Source: Nilaparvata lugens (lineage: Eukaryota; Arthropoda; Insecta; Hemiptera; Delphacidae). Taken from it: a stretch of 64,000 nucleotides of DNA. The position numbers were made by a program, and so were the translations under genes. Below, piece after piece: positions 10,774 to 19,260 of this stretch; position 1 is the first letter of the stretch; each line of letters starts with the position of its first letter. The stretch spans positions 381,541-445,540 of the forward strand of contig NC_052512.1 in NCBI RefSeq assembly GCF_014356525.2, written 5' to 3'. Below the pieces are notes generated by a model, which was given only the letters and a program-made list of their open reading frames with translations, ran no database searches and was not told the origin of the DNA.

Positions 10774-11346
10774 CTTCCGATAATGGTTGAAATCTGAACT
10801 GTCTAATACCCCTATTATTCTCTATTCTATGTTGTCTAAAGGCTTGTAGGTACTCTTTAATTTCCTCTGAGTTGCAACTATGTGCTTTGGATTTTCTGTT
10901 GAAGTGCTCATTAAAACATTGTGCAACCTGAACAGGCTCGTCAACCAAAACTCCATCTGCAAACAATTTAGGGCATTCGTTTTTGAAAGATGAATTTTCC
11001 ATAGTATTCCTTATTACCTGCCAAGTACCCTTTGTCACATTATCCGGATGCTTAATCAGGCTATCAAGATACTTTTTCTTGCCAAAGTGATTGTTTTTTC
11101 TAGTACCTTACTATACTTTTAAACATATAAATGAAAACTAGGATCCCGCCTTGCATCATTCTTCAAAGACATTAACAACTCTCTTTTTGTATTAAGTGAG
11201 ATTCTCAAACCTGGAGTCGACCATTTTCTCATTGAACTATTCTTTTTAATCTTCATGGTTTTGATTGGAAATGCCTCCATGAAGCCTCGATTGAATCTAG
11301 AGAAAAACTTCTTGAAACACAAATCACAGCTAGAGGATGAAAACAA
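10774..11346 (-). pseudogene. Endonuclease-RT linker of the CR1/Jockey-like element
   Basis: Two segments (11346-11119 and 11038-10774) carry FPIKTMKIKKNSS, then MRKWSTPGLRISL, TKGTWQVIRNTMEN, CPKLFADGVLVDEPVQVAQ and CFNEHF. These are the blocks between endonuclease and polymerase in CR1/Jockey-group ORF2 (the KPWIT-like, W..I, and FN.F motifs). The frame runs straight into the RTE insertion after FRFQPLSE. Confidence 0.75.
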
Positions 11347-11399
11347 TCTTCATAAGCTCCCACTTCCAATGAATCTAAAAAGCGTTCAATATTTTTGCT

Positions 11400-11527
11400 T
11401 GAGAAAATTCTCTTATTCATATACTTCTCATCCTCACATTGATTTCGACCAATAACCCTGACAAATCACATGATGATCAGACAAACCCAAGTCAATCACC
11501 CCACCCACAACGCTCTCAGTTGATATA
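11400..11527 (-). pseudogene. End of the endonuclease domain, CR1/Jockey-like element
   Basis: On the minus strand the translation reads ISTESVVGGVIDLGLSDHHV, with the SDH box that closes APE-type endonucleases, followed by KRIFSSKNIERFLDSLEVG in a shifted frame. About 70-80 residues, including the GDFN region, are missing between this piece and the piece at 15586-15740. The foldback element lies in that gap. Confidence 0.7.
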
Positions 11528-11569
11528 AAAGGCCGGTCCTGGGACACAAGTGTCCCAGGACCGGCCTTT
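11528..11569. repeat. Perfect 20-bp hairpin at the foldback element edge
   Basis: Positions 11528-11547 and 11550-11569 are exact reverse complements with a 2-base loop. The outer part (GGCCTTTACCTC) is also the right terminus of the foldback element at 15585, inverted. A matching hairpin is not present at the right end. Confidence 0.95.
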
Positions 11570-11913
11570 ACCTCAAGGTCATCCAGGTCAACCACCCTAC
11601 CTCAAGGTCATCCGTGTCAACCACCCCCAACCACAAGGTCATCCAGGTCAACCATCCCCAACCTCAAGGTCATCCAGGTCAACCACATTAACCTCAAGGT
11701 CATCCAGGTCAACCACCTTAACCTCAAGGTCATCCAGGTCAACAACCTTAACCTCAAGGTCATCCAGGTCAACCACACCCACCTCAAGGTCATCTAGGTC
11801 AACCACACCCAACTCAAGGTCATCTAGTCAACCACACCCACCTCAACGTCATCCAGGTTAACCACCTTAACCTCAAGGTCATCCAGGTCAACCACCCTAA
11901 CCTCAAGGTCACC
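11570..11913 (+). repeat. 30-bp minisatellite, left arm
   Basis: About 11.5 units of CTCAAGGTCATCCAGGTCAA plus a variable decamer (ACCACCTTAAC-like). Most units contain TCAAGGTCA, and at least seven contain AGGTCA-TCC-AGGTCA. The unit length of 30 gives open frames with a 10-residue period, which I regard as by-products. Confidence 0.95.
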
Positions 11914-12156
11914 GAAAAAAAAAAAAAATTAATAAATAAATAAAAAAAATAAAAAAAAATAATAAAAAAAATAAAAAAAATTAGAAAAAAATAATAATAA
12001 AAAAAAATTAAAAAAATTGAAAAAAAATTGAAAAAAAAATAAAAAATAATAAAAAAAAATTAAAAAAAAAATAAAATTAAAAAATTAAAAAAAAAAAATT
12101 AAAGAATTAAAAAAAAAAAATTAAAAAAAAAAAAAAAAAATTAAGAAAAAAAAATG
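11914..12156. repeat. A-rich tract, left arm
   Basis: Roughly 240 bases of A with scattered T and rare G. It is mirrored by the T-rich tract at 15048-15262 on the other arm. Confidence 0.9.
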
Positions 12157-12159
12157 AAA

Positions 12160-13400
12160 AATATACAGCTCCATACAGCTCCAGACCATCATCCCCAGAA
12201 CATAAACACCATAGAGTAAATGACATAGTCAAAAATGGCCAGTGTAATTATGAATTAGGTTCCAATACATACAAATTATGAGTTAAATTATGAATTGGTT
12301 CTTCGAGTTGGTGGTTGTAATCCATCCTAACCTAAAAAACGGATAATCACAAAGTAGATCCTAGACCTCCATTCACATGGTTGTAATCATCCTAACCTAG
12401 AAAATGTATAATCACAAAGTAGATCCTAGACCCCCATTCACATTCCCCCATACAGCTCCGGACCATCATCTCTAGAACATAAACACCATAGAGTAAATGA
12501 CATAGTCAAAAATGACTAGTGTAATTATGAATTAGGTTCCAATACATACAAGTTAAGAGTTTAATTGTGAATGAGGTTCTTCGAGTGGTGGTTGTGATCC
12601 ATCCTAACCTAAAAAACATATAATTACAAAGTAGATCCTAGACCCCCATTCACATTCCCCCATACAGCTCGGGACCATCATCCCTAGAACATAAACACCA
12701 TAGAGTAAATGACATAGTCAAAAATGACTAGTGTAATTATGAATTAGGTTCCAATACATACAAGTTATGAGTTAAATTATGAATTAGGTTCTTCGAGTTG
12801 ATGGTGTAATCGATCCTAACCTAAAAAACGTATAATCACAAAGTAGATCCTAGACCTCCATTCACATGGTTGTAATTCATCCTAACCTAAAAAACGTATA
12901 ATCACAAAGTAGATCCCAGACCCCCATTCACATTCCCCCATACAGCTCCGGACCATCATCCCTAGAACATAAACACCATAGAGTAAATGACATAGTCAAA
13001 AATGACTAGTGTAATTATGAATTAGGTTCCAATACATACAAGTAAAGAGTTTAATTGTGAATTAGGTTCTTCGAGTTGGTGGTTGTAATCCATCCTAACC
13101 TAAAAAATGTATAATCACAAAGTAGATCCTAGACCTCCATTCACATGGTTGTAATTCATCCTAACCTAAAAACAGTATAATCACAAAGTAGATCCTAGAC
13201 CCCCATTCACATTCCCCCATCCACACCCATCCCCATAAGTAGATCCTAGACCTCCATTCACATGCTTGTAATCCATCCTAACCTAAAAACCATATAATCA
13301 CAAAGTAGACCTAGACCCCCATTCACATCCCCCCATCGCAACTCCACCCCACCCCACCATACAGCTCTGGACCATCATCCTAGAACATAAACACCTATGA
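12160..13400. repeat. Complex tandem repeat, left arm
   Basis: Units of about 210-290 bp each start with CATACAGCTC.GGACCATCAT and contain AACACCATAGAGTAAATGAC, then CATCCTAACCTAAAA and AAAGTAGATCCTAGACC. About four units, at 12166, 12451, 12661, 12952 and a shortened one near 13361. The same unit appears inverted at 14120-14710. It is non-coding. CCTAACCTAA is the complement of two insect telomere units (TTAGG), probably by chance. Confidence 0.9.
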
Positions 13401-13520
13401 ACCCCATCCTCCAACCCACGATCCTAGATACTGATTCACTGCCTTCATCCCCCACATCTGTGATAGTGATATATATAGAGTTGAATACTGCATACCATAC
13501 TAATACAATATTGTTCTGCA

Positions 13521-14120
13521 TTGTTCCTGATGAGCAAAGCTGTACGATGTCAGCAAACAGCAAACTCAGTGGACGAGTTTGTTGTCCTGGAGGAGGCATT
13601 CAAATCCAGACTCACGACTCTATACTACAATAATGCATACAAGGATGAGCCTGCCAAAGATTTCCACACCTTTCTGAGCAGTCTGAAGGATAAAATTGTT
13701 CACAACATCAGTCAACAACTGCAGACACATGGAGCAATGAAGTTCAATCTAGTATTGGAGGCAACATATTTCCGCAGCACCCTTGATAAGACCTTCTTCG
13801 ATCAAGAAGAGTTTTAGAATGTCGCCTTCAAAACTCCAAACTACACCATCTTAAGTATCATCAATCTTTCAGACATCATCAACCAAGCGTGCATTACCCT
13901 ACTGGATGAGGAGTCGAAATTTGAAGAAAATTCCAGTGGATGGAGTCTGCTTATCATCGATGGATTGCTCATCAGAAGTAGACCTCAATCCATAACACCG
14001 GCATCCAACCACAACCAGTCATCAACCACCACAAGTCGCCTCACCATCGTCACCAGTCGCCCCACTATCACCGCCAGTCGTCCCATCATCGAAGAACCTC
14101 ATTCACAATTAAACTCTTAA
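13521..14120 (+). pseudogene. Captured fragment of an unidentified repeat-borne gene
   Basis: One reading phase runs from 13521 to the stop at 14118-14120, with a single in-frame TAG at 13815-13817. Before the stop it has a helical region and AMKFNLVLEATYFR; after it NVAFKTPNYT, SDIINQACITLLDEE and GWSLLIIDGLLIRS. The combination LEATY, AFKT and GWxL..IDGLL reminds me of a protein family of unknown role spread with arthropod mobile DNA (Maverick/Polinton-like settings), but I cannot confirm it. The C-terminal part passes into a short Ser/Thr/Arg repeat and then the repeat arm. The 5' end is not defined. Confidence 0.45.
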
Positions 14121-14720
14121 CTTGTATGTATCAGAACCTAATTCATAATTACACTAGTCATTTTTGACTATGTCATTTACTCTATGGTGTTTATGTTCTA
14201 GAGATGATGGTCCGGAGCTGTATGGGGGAATGTGAATGGGGGTCTAGGATCTACTTTGTGATTATATGTTTTCTAGGTTAGGATGAATTACAACCATGTG
14301 AATGGAGGTCTAGGATCTACTTTGTGATTATCCGTTTTTTAGGTTAGGATGGATTACAACCACCAACTCGAAGAACCAAATTCATAATTTAACTCATAAT
14401 TTGTATGTATTGGAACCTAATTCATAATTACATGGCCATTTTTGACTATGTCATTTACTCTATGGTGTTTATGTTCTAGGGATGATGGTCTGGAGCTGTA
14501 TGGGGGAATGTGAATGGGGGTCTAGGATCTACTTCGTAATTATACGTTTTTTAGCTTAGGATGGATTACAACCACCAACTCGAAGGACCTAATTCATAAT
14601 TAAACTCATAACTTGTATGTATTGGAACCTAATTCATAATTACACTAGTCATTTTCGACTATGTCATGTACTCTATGTATTGGATCCTAATTTATAATTA
14701 ACTCATCATTTTCGAATGTA
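14120..14720. repeat. Complex tandem repeat, right arm (inverted)
   Basis: Roughly two and a half units of the left-arm repeat in opposite orientation (CTATGGTGTTTATGTTCTAG, then GGTCTAGGATCTACTT and TTTAGGTTAGGATG). The right arm is shorter than the left, showing unequal change in unit number since the arms formed. Confidence 0.9.
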
Positions 14721-14970
14721 AGTCATTTTAGAATTTAGTCTCAAACCATCTACTTCAAAATTCTACTCTTTTGGACTTGATTGTTAAATCATGAATATAA
14801 TATAAATATATATAGAACTATAAAATGATACTTACTCTTGGTGTTGATGAAGATGAAAGTGATCCAAAACCAATATACTAAAATCACACACACACGTACT
14901 GGTGATAACACACATGTACTGACGGCATGACTGTCAAAGACACAATGTCCCACTCCTTGTAGAACAACTC

Positions 14971-14978
14971 CTTTTATA
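14971..14978 (-). promoter_or_regulatory. TATA box-like site in the foldback element
   Basis: On the minus strand TATAAAAG is followed about 25-30 bases later by GGGACATTGTGT, a possible start region, and then at 14836/14835 by CAAGA|GTAAGTATC, a strong splice donor match. Together this looks like a promoter with a short first exon reading toward the element centre, antisense to the captured fragment. Confidence 0.35.
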
Positions 14979-15047
14979 CCCCAGTTCAGGATCCAGAGAG
15001 AATTTTTCTTTTCCCTTTTTTCCCTCTTTTCCCCATTTATTCCCGAT

Positions 15048-15262
15048 TTCATGTTTTTTTTTCTAATTTTTTATTTTTTTTTTTAATTTTTTTTTGTTTT
15101 TTAAATTTTTTTTTTTTTAATTTTTTTTTTTAATTCCTTTTTTTTTCAATTTTTTTTTCATTTCATTTTTTTTCAATTTTTTTTTCTATTTTTTTTTTTC
15201 AATTTTTTAATTTTTTTTTTTCAATTTTTTTTTTTAATTTTTTTTCCATCATTTTTTTTTTT
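15048..15262. repeat. T-rich tract, right arm
   Basis: Roughly 215 bases of T with scattered A and few C; the inverted partner of the A-rich tract at 11914-12156. Confidence 0.9.
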
Positions 15263-15263
15263 C

Positions 15264-15580
15264 GGTGACCTTGAGGTTAGAGTGGTCGACCTGGATGACC
15301 TAGAGGTTAAGGTGGTTAACCTGGATGACGTTGAGGTGGGTTTGGTTGAACTAGATGACCTTGAGGTGGGTGTGGTTGACCTAGATGACCTTGAGGTGGG
15401 TGCGGTTGACCTGGATGACCTTGAGGTTAAGGTTGTTGACCTGGATGACCTTGACGTTAAGGTGGTTGACCTGGATGACCTTGAGGTTAAGGTGGTTGAC
15501 CTGGATGACCTTGAGGTTGGGGGTGGTTGACCTGGATGACCTTGAGGTTAGGGTGGTTGACCTGGATGACCTTGAGGTAA
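15264..15580 (-). repeat. 30-bp minisatellite, right arm
   Basis: Roughly 10.5 units, inverted relative to the left arm (plus strand TTGACCTGGATGACCTTGAG). Six units keep a perfect AGGTCA-TCC-AGGTCA on the minus strand. Open frames with a 10-residue Asp-Leu-Asp-Asp-Leu-Glu-Val period exist but follow from the unit length. Confidence 0.95.
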
Positions 15581-15585
15581 AGGCC

Positions 15586-15830
15586 ATGACATCCAAACTC
15601 AATCTGCAAAGAAGTGTATCCAGTCGCGATAAGAAGTCATCCAAAGAACTATCCGGTGTTCTATAGAGAAATACTACAACAGAACATTCTCTTATACCAC
15701 CACACAATCCCTCGGACTCAACTGCAGTAACTTCGAACATCTTCTCTGAAGAAAATCATTAATATCCTCTCTGACCGTGACAGAAATATCATCCCCAACT
15801 AAGATTGCAACTCTCCCTTGCCATACTTTC
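15586..15830 (-). pseudogene. Start of the endonuclease domain, CR1/Jockey-like element
   Basis: The minus-strand translation includes GRVAILVGDDISVTVRE in one frame, then FEVTAVES and IRECSVVVFLYRTPDSSLDD, FLSRLDTLLCRLSLDVM in another. VVFLYRTP is the YRxP box of CR1/Jockey-type endonucleases, and the next expected motif (GDFN) would follow within a few residues but the foldback element begins there. Frameshifted and truncated. Confidence 0.75.
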
Positions 15831-15989
15831 TCTACAAAATGCTGATGTCACTGAATACCCTCAAGAGAGCTCAAAACCCCACAATTATGTGCAGACCTGT
15901 CATTCACGTGACTAAAAGATTTAACACTCACAGAAGGAAGACTATTTTTTGCCAAGTTAACTCAGCAATATACTCAGAAAATCCTTATC

Positions 15990-16402
15990 TAGCCTCAGCT
16001 TTCCCTTTCTGTTGAGATGCAGACCATGGTTAGTATGCAGAGATCTATTGTAGCTCCATAAATTAATAATCCTAATTGACAAATGCAGGTAATGATAAGG
16101 AATACATCTTATAGCCTATTCACACAACTAATAACACGATTTTCATCAGAGCTCCCTGGAAGATCGTATCTGTAAGGGACTGTGCAAAGAATGAGGTTGG
16201 TATGACTGTAGCTATTTATCACTTTGGACAATAACTGATAAGTTGTCAATATTATCCTGGAGTAAGAACCCTGAGCAAAACTATTTGTGCCCCCAATCAA
16301 AGCAACAAAGTCACCTCTTTTTGTCTCACCAATCTCCCTCTTATCTAGCATTTTTTCAATCGGGATTTCAAGAGGCGCCCTGATGCAACATAAGAATAAC
16401 AA
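15990..16402 (-). pseudogene. SGNH-like (esterase-type) domain of ORF1
   Basis: The segment has RGDFVALIGGTNSFAQGSYS, then a run ending LILCTVPYRYDLPGSSDEN. A little downstream in another frame comes TNHGLHLNRKGK. A GGTN(D) block, a VPYR block and a closing HG.HLN.KGK block are the marks of SGNH-type domains found in ORF1 of several CR1-group elements. The usual Asp after GGTN is Ser here, and the frame is broken before the final block. It lies just upstream of the endonuclease, as expected for ORF1 followed by ORF2. Confidence 0.55.
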
Positions 16403-16624
16403 CTGGTATTGGAAGGTAACCGATTAGTCAACAGCTCATTTATACCCCTACCATGACTATCAGACCATTTTTTAATCGAAGGATTTTCCTGGAATAGAGA
16501 GCAATTTGTACTTGCACTAACAGAATTATGCTGACCATTCCCCAGATTATCGCTTAACCCTGCAAACGAGTAAGCGCCTCCCTTGTCCTCTCCAACTCCT
16601 CTCCTACGGCAATCAATTGATCCA

Positions 16625-17091
16625 TCAAACTACATTTTCCTCAATAAGCAGCTGCAAGCTATCAATATCCAATCCAAAAGGCAAAACAAAACTATTCGCT
16701 AGTCTCATTTGCTCCACCAACAGAAGAGGAGTATCAACTGTTTTATCACTCACGACTACATCCGTCTGTGTACTCGAATCACTGCACTGCTTTGTCAGAC
16801 AATCAGTTAACTCCATGATCGAACATCATCAGATATAGACCTATTAATCGCCACCTCCCACTGTTCTTTAAGCCGTAGGCTATCTGACTTCAAATTATTA
16901 TTCTCATTAATCAGGTTTTGAATAAGTGCAGAGCAGCTACAAGTTCCGTCACCTGTCGTGCCAGCACACCACAATTCAATTTGGCTGTCGGCACCATCAA
17001 CTCTAGCCAAAGAGACCGAGTCACGGATGACACCTGTATTATTATTATTGGTTGTAATACTGGCGTTGAAAAAAATACTGAGACACATCAC
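16625..17091 (-). pseudogene. Coiled-coil part of non-LTR ORF1
   Basis: Two frames (17091-16807 and 16816-16625) include SALIQNLINENNNLKSDSLR and LKEQWEVAINRS, a heptad-like coiled coil, followed by LTDCLTKQCSDSSTQTDV. ORF1 proteins of CR1/L1-like elements commonly trimerise through such coils. Position between the FLYWCH-like and SGNH-like segments supports one ORF1. Confidence 0.5.
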
Positions 17092-17109
17092 TACTCTCCT
17101 CTAGTTCTC

Positions 17110-17318
17110 GAAGTGGGCAGGATGACTATGACCCTATAGCCTGATGAAACCAATATCGTTTTAGAATCATTATCCGTAATTAATTTAGCCTTACACTCTC
17201 CATTGAGAAACCTCCATGTTATATCTCCGTTAACGCTAGATGAACCTTTCCTATAGTCATATCTATTGAAACTGATTTTGATTACCTTTATAGTCATACC
17301 CAGTATAAATTCCTCCAT
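17110..17318 (-). pseudogene. FLYWCH-like zinc-finger segment at ORF1 N-terminus
   Basis: The translation holds RYDYRKGSSSVNGDITWRF and LNGECKAKLITDNDSKTI. In a shifted frame at the end is GHSHPAHFEN. This follows the FLYWCH pattern (Y..., W.C, C.A..., H.H), with the first Cys of W.C replaced by Phe and a frameshift before the final His-x-His. FLYWCH domains bind DNA or proteins. That it belongs to the retrotransposon is inferred from strand and position only; it could be a neighbouring host gene remnant. Confidence 0.5.
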
Positions 17319-17666
17319 ATTTGGAAGAAGTGGACAGTAGAATAATAAATAATTTTCCTAGCACAATACTAACAAGGAAGCAACCAGCAGCAAAACGAAG
17401 GGACAACCAGCAGCTAATATTTTCCACTACTGATAAATGACAAGGACAATGATTGATGTAAACCAGTGAGAAAGGAAAAAACGAAGAGACAACCAGTAGC
17501 AACTATTTCTATAAGTGATCAATGACAAGAACAATTCATCATGAGAACCAGTGAAAGGGAATAATTTTCTTCGTTAGGTAATCACTTAATATGACAAACA
17601 CGTATAATGGAAGCAATTGAAAGTAGTGTTATTGAAATAGTGAAATTGAACATAATATTTCATATA

Positions 17667-18041
17667 CTGGCTGCCTAGCATAGGTACGGAAAGCTTTTTT
17701 CAACCAATGGACGACGTGGGATCTTTCTCAGGGTTGCGGAACTGCCTAGCTTGCATCCCAGCCTGGGAGATAGTTTCCATCCACTCGTCCCATCAACAGT
17801 TTCCGGCTCTTCTTCCCCCTGCCATAGTCTAGTTTTCCACGTGTAGGCCTAGGAAGAGTCAGACCTGACCAAAAATTGCATTCTTTCCGGGCACTCTGGT
17901 TTCAACCATTGAAGCGAACACAGCGCGCTCAGACATCAATTCTTTTCGGGAATGTGGATCACCAAAATAATCGTTCAATGGATTTCTACAGCGTCCCATT
18001 AGGGGTGAGTCCCGAATATCAATCCTACTCAAATGACAAGG
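17667..18041. repeat. Tandem duplication unit A, left half
   Basis: CTGGCTGCCTAGCATAGG through ACTCAAATGACAAGG is repeated at 28133-28513. Unit A was split by the BEL insertion at 18041/27842, and its second half lies at 27842-28132. Confidence 0.85.
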
Positions 18042-18454
18042 TGTGTTTGCCATTCTTGAATGATCGCGTCCATGTAGCGCTGTTCCGTGCGGTGCTGCCT
18101 CCTGGGGTGGATTGTCGAAAACTGTCGTCAGCGCAGGCTTTCCTTCTCAGTCGGAAAGAAAGCAGACGGATCAAGAGGGTGCAAAACCAGACCGTTCCGG
18201 CTTACTTTATTTGTTATTTTGTTATTTGTCTAGCCGGACATTATATGTCAATAGTTGATTGAAGTGTTTAATGAATATCGTGAATATTTGGGAGAAGCAA
18301 GGAGCAGTGAATTAATATTGCCAAGCAGCTTGTAATCATCACCAGGCCACAGTATCAGAGTATCAGAAAGGTATTTCCTTTCCCATAGGTATTTATCCTT
18401 CTCATTTCTATATGCCATCCTGTATTTCGATTCCAATACCTTATAATTGATAAT
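18042..18454 (+). repeat. BEL 5' LTR, first part
   Basis: It aligns along its length with the 3' LTR from 27261 (shared GATCGCGTCCATGTAGCGCT and GGTGCAAAACCAGACCGTTC). It stops at AATTGATAAT, where the non-LTR element is inserted; the LTR resumes at 22917. Confidence 0.9.
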
Positions 18455-18699
18455 GGTTGAGTAGGAGACGTTGAAGTGAGCGGTTGTGTTTCGGAACCTC
18501 TCTAATCGTGTTTGATAATGCCATTAGATTGTGTGATTTACCGGTTACGAGTCGAAATGTTTGTTGTTGTGTTCGGTGCTATTCTTTTTAGGTTGAACAA
18601 TGCCTGTAAATCAGCAGTAAATTGTAAAAGTTGTAATATTCTTACAGCGTGTGTATTTTGATTCTGTTGGCCATCGCTGGCATTGAGTCTACCCGGGTC

Positions 18700-19260
18700 C
18701 ACAGAGGACTGTCGATGATTTGTTTCAAAAATTAGAAAATATAGAAAAATAATTGTTGACATTCCCGAAATAAGAAGTGCTGTGGTGAACATAAATAAGG
18801 ATACTGTGGTATTGAATAATGAGGTTGCTATGCTTAAGAAACATTGTGATCGTCTTCCTAAGGGAAAACAGCCAATTAAAGGTAGACGTGGATCGCTTAG
18901 AGGGATTTTCAAGACATAACAACTCAGTGTTCTACAAAATTCAAGGGAGAACGGGGAGAACAGTAACATGTGCGAGGTCATGATCATAGATATTATTCGG
19001 ACAAAATTGAATGTGAATATGGAGCCATAAGACATTGAGCGAGTGCATAGAATGGTCGCCGAGCTGAAACGGTAGGCCAATTATTGTAAGCTTTGAATTT
19101 TAAGAAAAAGCTAGAAATCTTAAGTCAGAGGCGGGAGATTCGAAGACTGTTATATGTAGTAGAAGAGGATTCCACGGCTCACATCAGAGGTACACGTAGG
19201 GAACTGAAAAAATTCTTGTTGATTGCTAGGAGAGATGGAAATCACGCTGTTTTACAATAC
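18700..19260 (+). pseudogene. ORF1-like RNA-binding protein remnant
   Basis: Plus-strand frames include IIVDIPEIRSAVVNINKD, a helical stretch EVAMLKKHCDRLPKGKQ, and MEP*DIERVHRMVAELKR. The ERVHRM block marks the RNA-recognition region of L1/CR1-type ORF1 proteins. Several stops interrupt it. Such proteins coat element RNA; this copy cannot. Confidence 0.5.

Larger units (their letters stand above)
11563..15585. mobile_element. 4-kb foldback-like palindromic element
   Basis: The two ends are inverted copies of one another in the same order: GGCCTTTACC terminus, 30-bp minisatellite, long A-rich (left) or T-rich (right) tract, then units of a complex tandem repeat, around a unique centre of about 0.7 kb. 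Long inverted arms made of tandem repeats are the hallmark of Foldback (FB) type elements. It sits inside the endonuclease of the CR1/Jockey-like element, with part of that domain lost. No transposase is seen, so it is probably non-autonomous. A target duplication is not evident. Confidence 0.65.
5605..17500 (-). mobile_element. CR1/Jockey-like non-LTR retrotransposon in three pieces
   Basis: Reading on the minus strand, the pieces occur in the order expected for one element: FLYWCH-like, coiled-coil and SGNH-like ORF1 segments (17318 to 15990), endonuclease start (15830 to 15586), endonuclease end and linker (11527 to 10774), reverse transcriptase (7173 to 6504), C-terminal domain (5998 to 5783), and a pentanucleotide tail near 5605-5635. 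The gaps are filled by a foldback element (11563-15585) and an RTE-like element (7174-10773). Removing them leaves about 4.3 kb, a normal size. All parts carry frameshifts or stops, so it is dead. The exact 5' end is not defined. Confidence 0.7.

Noticed and set aside
11550..11861. Plus-strand frame with His-Pro-Gly-Gln-Pro and Ser-Arg-Ser repeats
   Set aside because: It follows from the 30-bp minisatellite; several frames are open and a single-base unit change switches frame part way.
15282..15740. Acidic Asp-Leu-Asp-Asp-Leu-Glu-Val repeat protein
   Set aside because: By-product of the inverted minisatellite arm; no start context or unique ends.
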